Of a stretch of 64,000 bases of DNA, positions 18,376 through 27,110 are shown in pieces. Source of the stretch: Pseudomonas brassicacearum. Lineage in GTDB: Bacteria > Pseudomonadota > Gammaproteobacteria > Pseudomonadales > Pseudomonadaceae. Below the pieces are notes generated by a model, which worked only from the letters and a program-made list of their open reading frames with translations, searched no databases and was not told the origin of the DNA. Location of the stretch: assembly GCF_003732225.1 (NCBI RefSeq), contig NZ_MOBJ01000034.1:124001-188000 (forward strand). The letters run 5' to 3'. Numbering within the stretch: position 1 is the stretch's first letter; each line of letters starts with the position of its first letter. The position numbers and the translations under genes were made by a program.

Positions 18376-19668
18376 ATGCTGTCTACACAGCCACAGGCTT
18401 GCCTGCCTGCGCGTTTTTCCCGTCTCGGCTCCACCGCCCTCGCCAGTGCCGCCGCCCTCGCCGGCTTTTCGCCCGTCAGCCAGGCTGCCTTCTTCGAAGA
18501 CAGTAGCGCGACCCTCGAAACCCGTAACATGTACTTCAACCGCGACTTTCGCAGCGGCACCAGCGCCCAGCAATCCAAACGTGACGAATGGGCCCAGGGC
18601 TTCATGCTCAACGTCCAGTCGGGTTACACCGACGGCACCGTGGGTTTTGGTGTCGACGCGCTGGGCATGCTCGGGGTCAAGCTCGACTCCAGCCCCGACC
18701 GCACCGGCACCGGCTTGCTGCCGACCCACGATGACGGGCGTGCCGCCAATGAGTACTCCAAACTCGGCCTGACCGGCAAAATCAAGATCTCCGCCACCGA
18801 GCTCAAAGTCGGCAGCCTGATCCCCGAACTGCCGATTCTCAAGCCCAACGACGGGCGCATTCTGCCGCAGACCTTCGAAGGCGGCCTGGTGACCTCAAAG
18901 GAAATCAAGAACCTGACCTTCACCGGCGGACGCCTGGATAAAGCCAAGGACCGCGACAGCACCGATTTCGAGGACATCGCCCTCAACAACAAAAACAGCC
19001 GTTTCGCGGGTACAGTTCCTGGCACGCATTTCGACTTCGGCGGTGTCGACTACAAGTTCACCGACAAGATCACCGGCAGCTACCACTTCGCCCAGCTTGG
19101 CGAGGTTTACAACCAGCATTTTCTCGGACTGGTCGCTTCGCAGCCGTTCGGCCCGGGCACTTTCGCCACCGACCTGCGGCTGGCCATCAGCAATGACCAG
19201 GGCCAGGCGCGCGGCGGCAAGATCGACAACAAATCCCTCAACGGCCTGGTGAGTTATGCCTTGAGCGGGCATAAACTCACCGCCGGCTATCAGCACATGT
19301 CCGGTGACAGTGCCTTCCCGTATGTCGACGGTGCCGACCCGTATCTAGTCAACTTCGTGCAGATCAACGACTTTGCCGGCGCCGAAGAGCGCTCCTGGCA
19401 GGCGCGTTACGATTACGACTTCGCCAAACTCGGGATTCCGGGCCTGAGCTTCATGACCCGTTACATCAGCGGTGACAACATCAAGCTGAAAAACGGCGCC
19501 ACCGGCGAAGAGTGGGAACGCAACACCGAGATCAAATACGTGGTGCAAAGTGGTGCCCTCAAGGACGTCGCCGTGCGTCTGCGCAATGCCACCTACCGCT
19601 CCAACTATTCCGCCCGTGACGCTGATGAAGTGCGTTTGCTGGTGAGCTACAGCGTTGCCCTTTGGTAA
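18376..19668 (+). CDS. opdH: OprD-family porin, probable tricarboxylate channel OpdH
   Basis: A 430-residue outer-membrane porin with a signal peptide ending SQAAF and the OprD-family start (FFEDSSATLETRNMYFNRDFR region). The beta-barrel ends in aromatic Trp430, typical for BAM substrates. Its place between tctDE and tctCBA identifies it as the OpdH branch, which passes citrate-like tricarboxylates. Expression is probably set by TctD and carbon repression. Confidence 0.88.
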   Translation: MLSTQPQACLPARFSRLGSTALASAAALAGFSPVSQAAFFEDSSATLETRNMYFNRDFRSGTSAQQSKRDEWAQGFMLNVQSGYTDGTVGFGVDALGMLGVKLDSSPDRTGTGLLPTHDDGRAANEYSKLGLTGKIKISATELKVGSLIPELPILKPNDGRILPQTFEGGLVTSKEIKNLTFTGGRLDKAKDRDSTDFEDIALNNKNSRFAGTVPGTHFDFGGVDYKFTDKITGSYHFAQLGEVYNQHFLGLVASQPFGPGTFATDLRLAISNDQGQARGGKIDNKSLNGLVSYALSGHKLTAGYQHMSGDSAFPYVDGADPYLVNFVQINDFAGAEERSWQARYDYDFAKLGIPGLSFMTRYISGDNIKLKNGATGEEWERNTEIKYVVQSGALKDVAVRLRNATYRSNYSARDADEVRLLVSYSVALW

Positions 19669-19733
19669 TTGATTGTCAGTGAAGCCTGCGATCCGTTCTG
19701 CCCCCCCCCTTTTCAGGGGCACGCGCAAAGATC

Positions 19734-19762
19734 AAAAGATCGCAGCCTTCGGCAGCTCCTAC
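19734..19762 (+). repeat. Single type-B palindromic repeat
   Basis: A lone copy of the repeat found paired at 4332 and 60637, located 28 bp before tctC in the opdH-tctC gap. The gap also holds a G/C-rich stretch with eight C in a row near 19701. It may temper readthrough from opdH. Confidence 0.7.
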
Positions 19763-19789
19763 ATACAACAACTCCTGTGGAGACGAAAA

Positions 19790-20779
19790 ATGGACTTATC
19801 ACTGCGTAAAGTTGCATTAGCCGCCAGCTGCCTGCTGTTCGCCGGCCCACTGTTTGCCGACGTCGCCGGCGAACCCAAGCGTCCGGAATGCATCGCCCCG
19901 GCATCCCCTGGTGGAGGCTTCGACCTCACCTGCAAGCTGGCGCAAAGCGCGCTGGTGAACGAGAAAATCCTGACCAAACCGATGCGCGTGACCTACATGC
20001 CAGGCGGTGTCGGCGCGGTGGCCTATAACGCCGTGGTCGCCCAGCGCCCAGCCGATGCTGGCACGCTTGTGGCCTGGTCCAGCGGCTCGCTGCTGAACCT
20101 GGCGCAAGGCAAGTTCGGTCGCTTCGATGAAAGCGCCGTACGTTGGCTGGCCGCCGTTGGCACCAGCTATGGTGCCATCGCGGTGAAAAGCGATTCGCCC
20201 TACAAGAACCTCGACGATCTGGTTCAGGCGTTGAAGAAAGACCCGAGCAAAGTGGTGATCGGTTCCGGCGGCACGGTGGGCAGCCAGGACTGGATGCAAA
20301 CCGCATTGATCGCCAAGGCCGCCGGGATCAATCCGCGCGACCTGCGTTACGTCGCCCTCGAAGGTGGCGGCGAAATTGCCACGGCGTTGCTCGGCGGTCA
20401 CATCCAGGTCGGCAGCACCGACATCTCCGACTCCATGCCGCACATCCAGAGCGGTGACATGCGCCTGCTGGCCGTGTTCGCCAACGAACGTCTGGACGAG
20501 CCGGAAATGAAGGACATTCCGACCGCCAAAGAGCAAGGCTACGACATCGTCTGGCCAGTGGTTCGTGGTTTCTACCTCGGGCCAAAAGTCAGCGATGCGG
20601 AATACACCTGGTGGAAAAACGCCTTCGACAAACTGCTGGCCTCGGAAGACTTCGCCAAGCTGCGCGATCAGCGTGAACTGTTCCCGTTCGCCATGACCGG
20701 GCCAGAGCTGGACACCTACGTGAAGAAGCAGGTAGCGGACTACAAACTGCTGGCCAAAGAGTTCGGCCTGATTCAGTAA
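19790..20779 (+). CDS. tctC: Tricarboxylate-binding periplasmic protein TctC
   Basis: A 329-residue solute-binding protein of the tripartite tricarboxylate transporter family, with a signal peptide ending GPLFA and the family fold (ECIAPASPGGGFDLTCK near the N-terminus). I use the ATG at 19790, which starts the signal peptide and follows GTGGAGACG; upstream open frame is repeat-derived. It captures citrate-like anions for TctAB. Confidence 0.92.
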   Translation: MDLSLRKVALAASCLLFAGPLFADVAGEPKRPECIAPASPGGGFDLTCKLAQSALVNEKILTKPMRVTYMPGGVGAVAYNAVVAQRPADAGTLVAWSSGSLLNLAQGKFGRFDESAVRWLAAVGTSYGAIAVKSDSPYKNLDDLVQALKKDPSKVVIGSGGTVGSQDWMQTALIAKAAGINPRDLRYVALEGGGEIATALLGGHIQVGSTDISDSMPHIQSGDMRLLAVFANERLDEPEMKDIPTAKEQGYDIVWPVVRGFYLGPKVSDAEYTWWKNAFDKLLASEDFAKLRDQRELFPFAMTGPELDTYVKKQVADYKLLAKEFGLIQ

Positions 20780-20837
20780 TCGCCTCTGTCTCGCGGCCAA
20801 CCCCTTGCGCATCAAGGGGCTGGCCCAGGAGTTTGTC

Positions 20838-21296
20838 ATGCTCTTACAACGTATTTTTGCCTCCGCGCTGTTGCTGGCCTGCATAGGTCTGGCACTGATG
20901 GCCTGGCCGTATCAAGCGGCTTTTTCCTATGAACCCGTCGGCCCTAGAGCCTTCCCGTTGTTGATGCTCGGTTTGATGGGCGCGGCGTTGCTGTACATGG
21001 TATTTCGCCCTGCGCCGATCAAACACAGCGAAGACGAGCCGCCACTGGACCGTGAAACCCTGACCAAGATCGGTATCTGTGTCGTTCTGCTGCTGGTGTT
21101 CGCCGGAACCTTCGAACCACTCGGGTTCATTGTTTCCAGCATTCTGATCGGCGTACCAATGGCCCGTTTGTATGGCGGCCGCTGGCTGCCCAGCGTGGTG
21201 ATCATCAGCTTGATGAGCGTCGGCCTGTACATGCTGTTCGACCGATTGATGGACGTGCCACTGCCGTTGGGTCTGCTCGACGTTCTGGAGAACTGA
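20838..21296 (+). CDS. tctB: Tricarboxylate transporter small membrane subunit TctB
   Basis: A 152-residue membrane protein with four predicted helices, the small permease subunit of the TTT system. The start at 20838 is chosen for its AGGAG ribosome site 7 nt upstream; an in-frame ATG at 20805 has none. The stop codon is one base from the tctA start, indicating tight coupling. Confidence 0.9.
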   Translation: MLLQRIFASALLLACIGLALMAWPYQAAFSYEPVGPRAFPLLMLGLMGAALLYMVFRPAPIKHSEDEPPLDRETLTKIGICVVLLLVFAGTFEPLGFIVSSILIGVPMARLYGGRWLPSVVIISLMSVGLYMLFDRLMDVPLPLGLLDVLEN

Positions 21297-21297
21297 T

Positions 21298-22812
21298 ATG
21301 GATACCCTTAACTATCTCGGCCAGGGTTTCGGCGTCGCACTGACCCCTTACAACCTGGTCACCGCATTGTGCGGCACCCTGATCGGCACCGTGGTCGGCT
21401 TGTTGCCGGGCCTGGGGCCGATCAACGGCGTGGCGTTGTTGATCCCGATCGCTTTCGCTCTCGGCCTGCCACCGGAGTCCGCATTGATCCTGCTGGCGGC
21501 GGTTTACCTGGGTTGCGAATACGGCGGACGGATCAGCTCGATTCTGCTGAACATTCCGGGCGAAGCGTCCACCGTCATGACCACCCTCGACGGCTACCCG
21601 ATGGCGCGTCAGGGCATGGCCGGGGTGGCGCTGTCGTTGTCGGCCTGGAGTTCGTTCATCGGCGCCTTCATCGCCACCTGCGGCATGGTGCTGTTCGCCC
21701 CGCTGCTGGCGAAATGGGCCATCGCCTTCGGCCCCGCGGAATACTTCGTGCTGATGGTCTTCGCCATTGTCTGCCTGGGCGGCATGGCCGGTGATCGACC
21801 GTTGAAAACCTTTATTGCCGCGCTGATCGGGCTGTTTCTGTCGTGCGTCGGGATCGATGCCAACAGCGGTGTCTACCGTTTCACCGGAGACAACATTCAC
21901 CTCACTGACGGTATTCAATTCGTGGTGTTGGTGCTGGGTCTGTTCTCCATCAGCGAAATCCTGTTGCTGCTGGAAAAAACCCATCATGGCCAGGAAGCCG
22001 TGAAAGCCACCGGGCGGATGATGTTCAACTTCAAGGAAGCCTCTTCAGTGTTCGTGGTGAACATCCGTTGCGGCGTTCTGGGGTTCATCATGGGCGTGTT
22101 GCCGGGTGCCGGCGCGACGCTGGCCAGTGCCGTTGCCTACATGACCGAAAAGCGCATTGCTGGCGCCAGCGGCACCTTCGGCCAGGGCGATAAACGTGGT
22201 CTCGCGGCACCGGAAACCGCCATCGGCGGTGCAGCTTGCGGCGCATTGGTACCAATGCTGACCCTCGGCGTACCGGGTTCGGGCACCACGGCGGTGATGA
22301 TCGGCGCACTGTCGCTGTACAACATCACCCCAGGGCCACTGTTGTTCCAACAACAACCGGACATCGTCTGGGGCCTGATCGCGTCGTTGTTCGTCGCCAA
22401 CGTCATGCTGGTGATCCTCAATATCCCGATGATCCGCATCTTCACCCGCATTCTCGCGGTGCCGAACTGGGCGCTGGTGCCGGTGATCGCGATCATTACC
22501 GGGATCGGCGTCTACGCCGTGCACGCGACCACCTTCGACCTGTTCCTGATGATCGGCATCGGTATCTTCGGCTACATCCTGCGCAAGCTGGACTTCCCGT
22601 TGTCACCGGTCCTGCTGGGTTTCATCCTCGGCGGCTTGATGGAACAGAACCTGCGTCGCGCACTGTCGATTTCCAATGGCGCACTGGAGATCCTCTGGTC
22701 GAGCCCCATCACCTTCGGTTGCTGGGTACTGACTGCAATCATGTTGCTGATGCCGATCCTGCGCATCTGGCGCAAACGCTCCGCGGCGCGGCGTGCTATC
22801 GCCGATGTCTGA
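21298..22812 (+). CDS. tctA: Tricarboxylate transporter large membrane subunit TctA
   Basis: A 504-residue permease with about twelve transmembrane helices and the family motifs GTVVGLLPGLGPINGVA and GVLGFIMGVLPGAGATLAS, two related halves with GxLPGxG motifs. It forms the channel with TctB and takes substrate from TctC. Its last codons overlap the next gene. Confidence 0.95.
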   Translation: MDTLNYLGQGFGVALTPYNLVTALCGTLIGTVVGLLPGLGPINGVALLIPIAFALGLPPESALILLAAVYLGCEYGGRISSILLNIPGEASTVMTTLDGYPMARQGMAGVALSLSAWSSFIGAFIATCGMVLFAPLLAKWAIAFGPAEYFVLMVFAIVCLGGMAGDRPLKTFIAALIGLFLSCVGIDANSGVYRFTGDNIHLTDGIQFVVLVLGLFSISEILLLLEKTHHGQEAVKATGRMMFNFKEASSVFVVNIRCGVLGFIMGVLPGAGATLASAVAYMTEKRIAGASGTFGQGDKRGLAAPETAIGGAACGALVPMLTLGVPGSGTTAVMIGALSLYNITPGPLLFQQQPDIVWGLIASLFVANVMLVILNIPMIRIFTRILAVPNWALVPVIAIITGIGVYAVHATTFDLFLMIGIGIFGYILRKLDFPLSPVLLGFILGGLMEQNLRRALSISNGALEILWSSPITFGCWVLTAIMLLMPILRIWRKRSAARRAIADV

Positions 22813-23842
22813 TCGGCCCTTCAAAAGCTGGTGGGGAACACCGCTGGTCGGTCTGCTTGGCGGGTATCTCGCCAGCCAGATCGGCTGGCCGCTGCCATGG
22901 ATGGTCGGCTCGTTGCTGGCGATCATCCTGGTGCGCTGCCTGACACCCTGGCAACTGACGGAAATCCCTGGCGGGCGTAAATGCGGCCAGTGGATTGTCG
23001 GAATCGGCATCGGCCTGCACTTCACCCCGGTGGTGATCGAGCAGGTCATGAGCCACTTTGGCCTGATCTTCTTCGGGGCGCTGGTCACCAGCCTGTCGGC
23101 GGTGGTCGGAGTCTGGTTGCTGCGGCGCACCGGCGAAGATCGCGCCACCGCATTTTTCTCCAGCATGCCGGGCGGTTCCGGTGAAATGGTCAACCTTGGC
23201 GCACGCAATGGCGCCGTGCTCAGTCGCGTCGCGGCAGGGCAAAGTCTTCGGGTGCTGGTGGTGGTGCTGTGTGTGCCGGCAGCGTTCAAATACCTGCTCG
23301 GCGAAGGTGTTCCTTTACAGCATCCTGCGAGCGTCGATTGGCGTTGGCTGGCGCTGCTGTTCCCGGCGGGCGCCCTGCTCGCCTGGATCTGGCAACGTTT
23401 GCGGCAACCCAACCCCTGGCTGTTCGGCCCGTTGCTGGTGAGTGCGGCGGTGAGCATTGGCTGGGATTTGCATATCGGCCTGCCCCATGGCGGCAGTCAG
23501 ATTGGTCAATGGCTGATCGGCAGTGGCCTGGGCTGCCACTTCAACCGGCAGTTCTTTCGTCGCGCACCGTCGTTCATGGGTCGGACCCTGATCGGCACGG
23601 CGCTGACCATGCTGATTGCTACGCTGGCGGCGCTGGGGCTGAGTGCGCTGACCCAACTGGACCTGCGTTCACTGACCCTGGGCATGATGCCGGGTGGCAT
23701 CGCGGAAATGAGCCTGACCGCTGAAACCTTGCAACTGTCGGTGCCTTTGGTCACAGCGATGCAGGTGATGCGGTTGTTGTTTGTACTGTTTCTGGCGGAG
23801 CCGTTGTTCAGGTATTGGAACCGGTTGCCGGAGTCGACCTGA
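22805..23842 (+). CDS. AbrB-family (COG3180) membrane protein
   Basis: A 345-residue membrane protein with two similar halves of about five helices each, as in the AbrB-duplication family, sometimes annotated as ammonia monooxygenase regulator. The paired motifs MPGGSGEMVNLG and MPGGIAEMSLTA mark the two halves. It overlaps the tctA end by 8 bp and is thus the last gene of the tct operon. Its function in the operon is unknown. Confidence 0.85.
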   Translation: MSDRPFKSWWGTPLVGLLGGYLASQIGWPLPWMVGSLLAIILVRCLTPWQLTEIPGGRKCGQWIVGIGIGLHFTPVVIEQVMSHFGLIFFGALVTSLSAVVGVWLLRRTGEDRATAFFSSMPGGSGEMVNLGARNGAVLSRVAAGQSLRVLVVVLCVPAAFKYLLGEGVPLQHPASVDWRWLALLFPAGALLAWIWQRLRQPNPWLFGPLLVSAAVSIGWDLHIGLPHGGSQIGQWLIGSGLGCHFNRQFFRRAPSFMGRTLIGTALTMLIATLAALGLSALTQLDLRSLTLGMMPGGIAEMSLTAETLQLSVPLVTAMQVMRLLFVLFLAEPLFRYWNRLPEST

Positions 23843-23859
23843 TAGACCGAGGTGCCCCC

Positions 23860-23934
23860 ATCGCGAGCAAGCTCGCTCCCACAATGATTTTGTGAACACT
23901 GAAGATCAAATGTGGGAGCGAGCTTGCTCGCGAT
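23860..23934. repeat. Inverted REP doublet 2
   Basis: REP copies at 23860-23882 (minus) and 23912-23934 (plus), 29 bp apart, between the convergent AbrB-family gene and ung. It ends 5 bp before the ung stop. Confidence 0.9.
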
Positions 23935-23939
23935 GCTTT

Positions 23940-24632
23940 TCAGACTGGCGGTAACCGCCACTCGATCGGCGTCTCGCCATTCTGCTCAAGAAACTTGTTG
24001 GCGCGGCTGAAGTGCCCGCAACCGAGGAATCCGCGATAGGCGGACAGCGGCGACGGGTGCACCGAGGTCAACACCAGGTGCTTGGTGGCGTCGATCAGTT
24101 TCTGTTTGCTCTGCGCATGAGCGCCCCACAGCAAAAACACCAGATGGGGCTGATGTTCGCTGACCACCTCGATAATCCGATCGGTAAAATACTGCCAGCC
24201 CTTGCCCGCATGGGCGTTGGCATTGGCCCGCTCCACAGTCATGGTGGTGTTGAGCATCAACACGCCCTGGTCAGCCCAGCTTTGCAGGTAGCCGTGGTTC
24301 GGGATGTCGATGTTCAGGTCACGCTTCAACTCTTTATAGATGTTCACCAGCGACGGTGGCGCCGGTACACCCGGTTGCACCGAGAAGCACAAGCCATGCG
24401 CCTGACCCGGGCCGTGGTAGGGGTCCTGGCCGAGAATCACCACTTTGACCTTGTCCAGCGGCGTCGAGTTGAGGGCGTTGAAGATCATCGGCCCCGGCGG
24501 ATAGATTTCCTTGCCGGCAGCGTTTTCCTGCCGCAGAAACTCGCGTAACTCAGCCATGTAAGGCTGGTCGAATTCGGCACGCAGTGCTTCCTTCCAGCTC
24601 GGTTCGAGTTTGATACGGTCTTCAGCAGTCAT
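23940..24632 (-). CDS. ung: Uracil-DNA glycosylase
   Basis: A 230-residue family 1 glycosylase that removes uracil from DNA. The catalytic water-activating Asp is in GQDPYHGPGQAHGL, and the DNA-intercalating loop HPSPLSAYRG holds the catalytic His. I start at MTAEDRI (24632), the usual N-terminus, not 69 bp upstream. It stands alone between convergent and divergent neighbours. Confidence 0.96.
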   Translation of the reverse strand: MTAEDRIKLEPSWKEALRAEFDQPYMAELREFLRQENAAGKEIYPPGPMIFNALNSTPLDKVKVVILGQDPYHGPGQAHGLCFSVQPGVPAPPSLVNIYKELKRDLNIDIPNHGYLQSWADQGVLMLNTTMTVERANANAHAGKGWQYFTDRIIEVVSEHQPHLVFLLWGAHAQSKQKLIDATKHLVLTSVHPSPLSAYRGFLGCGHFSRANKFLEQNGETPIEWRLPPV

Positions 24633-24763
24633 GGTTACACCCGAGAATTCAATGGGGCGAACCCTAGGAAAGCCCACCGCGCTTGTCAATTGATCTGACA
24701 CAGATCCAGCACTTTCTCATACAGCGATCATACTGAACGTTCAATTCAGTCATCGAGGTCAAA

Positions 24764-25876
24764 ATGAATCTGCACTTCGAAGAACTCACCGGCACGGACG
24801 GCGCACGCATCGGCATCGCCAGCCTGGATGCCGAAAAATCCCTGAACGCCCTCTCGCTGCCAATGATCAGGGCCTTGAGCGATCAACTGGAAGCCTGGGC
24901 CAAAGAGCCGCAGATTGTCTGCGTGCTGTTGCGCGGTAACGGCGCCAAGGCGTTTTGCGCCGGCGGTGAAGTGCGCAGCCTGGTAGACGCCTGTCGAGCC
25001 CATCCCGGTGAAGTGCCGCCCTTGGCTGCGCAATTTTTCTCGGCGGAATATCGCCTTGATTTTCGCTTGCACACCTACCCTAAACCGCTGATCTGCTGGG
25101 GCCACGGTTACGTCCTCGGTGGCGGCCTGGGGTTGCTGCAAGGCGCGAGCATCCGCATCGTCACCCCGAGCAGCCGCCTGGCCATGCCCGAAATCAGTAT
25201 CGGCCTGTACCCGGATGTCGGCGCCAGTTGGTTTCTCTCGCGATTGCCCGGCAAGCTTGGTTTGTTTCTCGGTTTGACCGGCGCGCAGATGAACGCACGC
25301 GACGCCATTGATCTGGACCTGGCTGACCGCTTCTTGCTGGATGAACAGCAGGAAGAACTCATCGAAGGTCTGCTGCAATTGAATTGGCAGGAACAAACGC
25401 CGATGCAGCTCAACAGCCTGCTCAAGGCCTTGCAGCAAGAGGCCGTCGGGCAAATGCCCGAGGCACAATGGTTGCCGCGACGCCAGCAGATTGATGAGTG
25501 GCTGGATGTCAGCGACGTACGCTGCGCGTGGCGAGCCATCAGTCTGTTGCGCGATCACCATGACTTGCTGCTGGCCCGCGCGGCAAAAACCCTGCACGAA
25601 GGCTGCCCGCTGACCGCCCATCTGGTCTGGGAGCAGATCCAGCGTGCTCGGCACCTGTCATTGGCCGAGGTATTCCAGATGGAATACACCATGAGCCTGA
25701 ACTGCTGCCGTCACCCGGAATTCAGCGAAGGCGTTCGTGCGCGCTTGATCGACAAAGACCACAAGCCGCACTGGCATTGGCCGGACATCAATACGATCCC
25801 TGAGGCGGTGATCCAGGCGCATTTTCATAAGGTCTGGGAAGGTCGACATCCACTGGCGGATTTGTCGGGTTACTGA
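24764..25876 (+). CDS. 3-hydroxyisobutyryl-CoA hydrolase-like crotonase
   Basis: A 370-residue crotonase-superfamily protein. Its length and the motifs GGEVRSL, GYVLGGGLGLLQG and MPEISIGLYPDVG (active-site Glu and Asp) fit the 3-hydroxyisobutyryl-CoA hydrolase branch used in valine breakdown rather than a simple enoyl-CoA hydratase. The C-terminal region SLNCCRHPEFSEGVRARLIDKDHKP is also typical. AGGT precedes the ATG. It is the last core gene before the decayed region. Confidence 0.85.
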   Translation: MNLHFEELTGTDGARIGIASLDAEKSLNALSLPMIRALSDQLEAWAKEPQIVCVLLRGNGAKAFCAGGEVRSLVDACRAHPGEVPPLAAQFFSAEYRLDFRLHTYPKPLICWGHGYVLGGGLGLLQGASIRIVTPSSRLAMPEISIGLYPDVGASWFLSRLPGKLGLFLGLTGAQMNARDAIDLDLADRFLLDEQQEELIEGLLQLNWQEQTPMQLNSLLKALQQEAVGQMPEAQWLPRRQQIDEWLDVSDVRCAWRAISLLRDHHDLLLARAAKTLHEGCPLTAHLVWEQIQRARHLSLAEVFQMEYTMSLNCCRHPEFSEGVRARLIDKDHKPHWHWPDINTIPEAVIQAHFHKVWEGRHPLADLSGY

Positions 25877-25886
25877 AATTTCAGGA

Positions 25887-26450
25887 TCGAGTAGGAGGCG
25901 GATTTACATCCGCCGTCCTCTCACACCACCATACATACAGTTCCGTATACGGCGGTTCCTGCCTACTGACAGACAACGTCAGCGAACTTGGTTCCGCTGA
26001 TGTGTCGCCGCCCAGACCGGCCTTCGGGGCTTCCGGCTCCTACCTCCTGATGGTCTCGCCCCCCGCGACGCGGAGTTTCTGCTTTACGCTCCAACAGAGA
26101 TCACACCCGACTATCCACTCATGGCAGGTTCAGCCCTTCATTACTCCGGCTCTGAGCAACTACTACGGTCTCTGCAAACTTCTGTCGCCCATCCCGTCAT
26201 CTCGCGATGCAGGTAGCGCATGGCAGGCTAAACAGATCTCCCAGGGTAATTCGCGCGACCTTCCTGCTTATGCCTGCCGGATCTACGTCGCAGCGCTCCG
26301 TGTAAGTATTGGGCTTTGATGATTATGGCCATCTCACCCCGCTGCGCCGCCTCATTTGCTTCCTGTTCGTCAGGCCGGCATTTTGCCTCGGGTTTCCTTC
26401 AGATTCGCAGTCACCCGCGACACCCTTACCTTCGGCTAACACTTCCCCTT
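25887..26450 (-). mobile_element. Degenerate ORF-less group II intron remnant
   Basis: Read on the minus strand, this segment resembles a bacterial group II intron lacking its reverse transcriptase. A 5' part includes strings I recall from such introns (GCCTGACGAACAGGAAGC, GGGAGATCTGTTTAGCC). It is followed directly by a domain V/VI-like region: CCGCCGTATACGGAAC, then TGGTGGTGTGAGAGG, then a hairpin GGCGGAT/ATCCGCC ending CCTACTCGA near 25887. The 5' boundary is truncated near 26450. A plus-strand open frame at 26002-26319 inside it is probably not a gene. Confidence 0.6.
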
Positions 26451-26650
26451 GCTGGGTGATGTGTACACCGTTGGGGAAATCCTTGAAGCGTTCAGTCAGG
26501 TAGGTCGGCCCGGAGCTGTTCGCGGACAGGTAAGGGGGGGCGATCTACGCCAGGTTGCCCAGGCACACCACTTTGGAACCGGCGCCGACACGGGTGATGA
26601 TGGTTTTCATCTGGTGCGGGGTGAGGTTCTGGCATTCGTCGATCAGGATT
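26443..26650 (-). pseudogene. PhoH-family ATPase, C-terminal fragment with in-frame stop
   Basis: The minus strand encodes ILIDECQNLTPHQMK, then VGAGSKVVCLGNLA, a TAG stop at 26545-26547 where relatives have Gln, then IAPPYLSANSSGPTYL and ERFKDFPNGVHIT. This is the Walker B region and tail of a PhoH-type ATPase. The upstream two thirds are missing, the end is fused to intron sequence, and the stop confirms decay. Confidence 0.8.
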
Positions 26651-27110
26651 TACTTCTCCTTCTTCGATCAATATTTACCCTCTATCACCCATAGCCCTCG
26701 ACCCTACGATTAAGTAACGAAATGCTACCAAATAGACACCCTTCCGAAGGTATCGAAACAATTTCACTCTATGAATCCTTTCACAACAGCATGATTACTT
26801 TTCAAAAATAATTTCGAGTAGGAATTTAGTGTGCGAATTAGGAACTTACATCACGCGAATATTCCTACAACTCGAATTATTGACCAGCGCTTTCAATACG
26901 ACTAGTTTTTCCAGTGAGGTCAAACGGCTTCACAAGCCTAAAAACAGCAAGAGGTGGCGACGACAATAACTGAGTGCAACACCATTCACTAAATACCAAA
27001 GGAAGAGGCCTTATAAACTCACCAACCGACCTTGAGCTATTTTGTTCGAAAAACAACATATCTATGCTTGTAGTAAATCAAACGATGCATCGCGCTAACA
27101 GGACAGAACA
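26651..27110. other. AT-rich gap with no supported gene
   Basis: A 460-bp stretch that is clearly richer in A and T than the core on the left. It marks the left edge of the imported segment. A 60-codon minus-strand frame at 26877-27059 lacks a good ribosome site and resembles nothing I know. The promoter of the MFS gene must lie in its last part, but I see no convincing -35/-10 pair. Confidence 0.5.

Noticed and set aside
26002..26319. 105-codon frame inside the intron remnant
   Set aside because: Lies antisense to intron-like sequence, a place where spurious proteins are often annotated.
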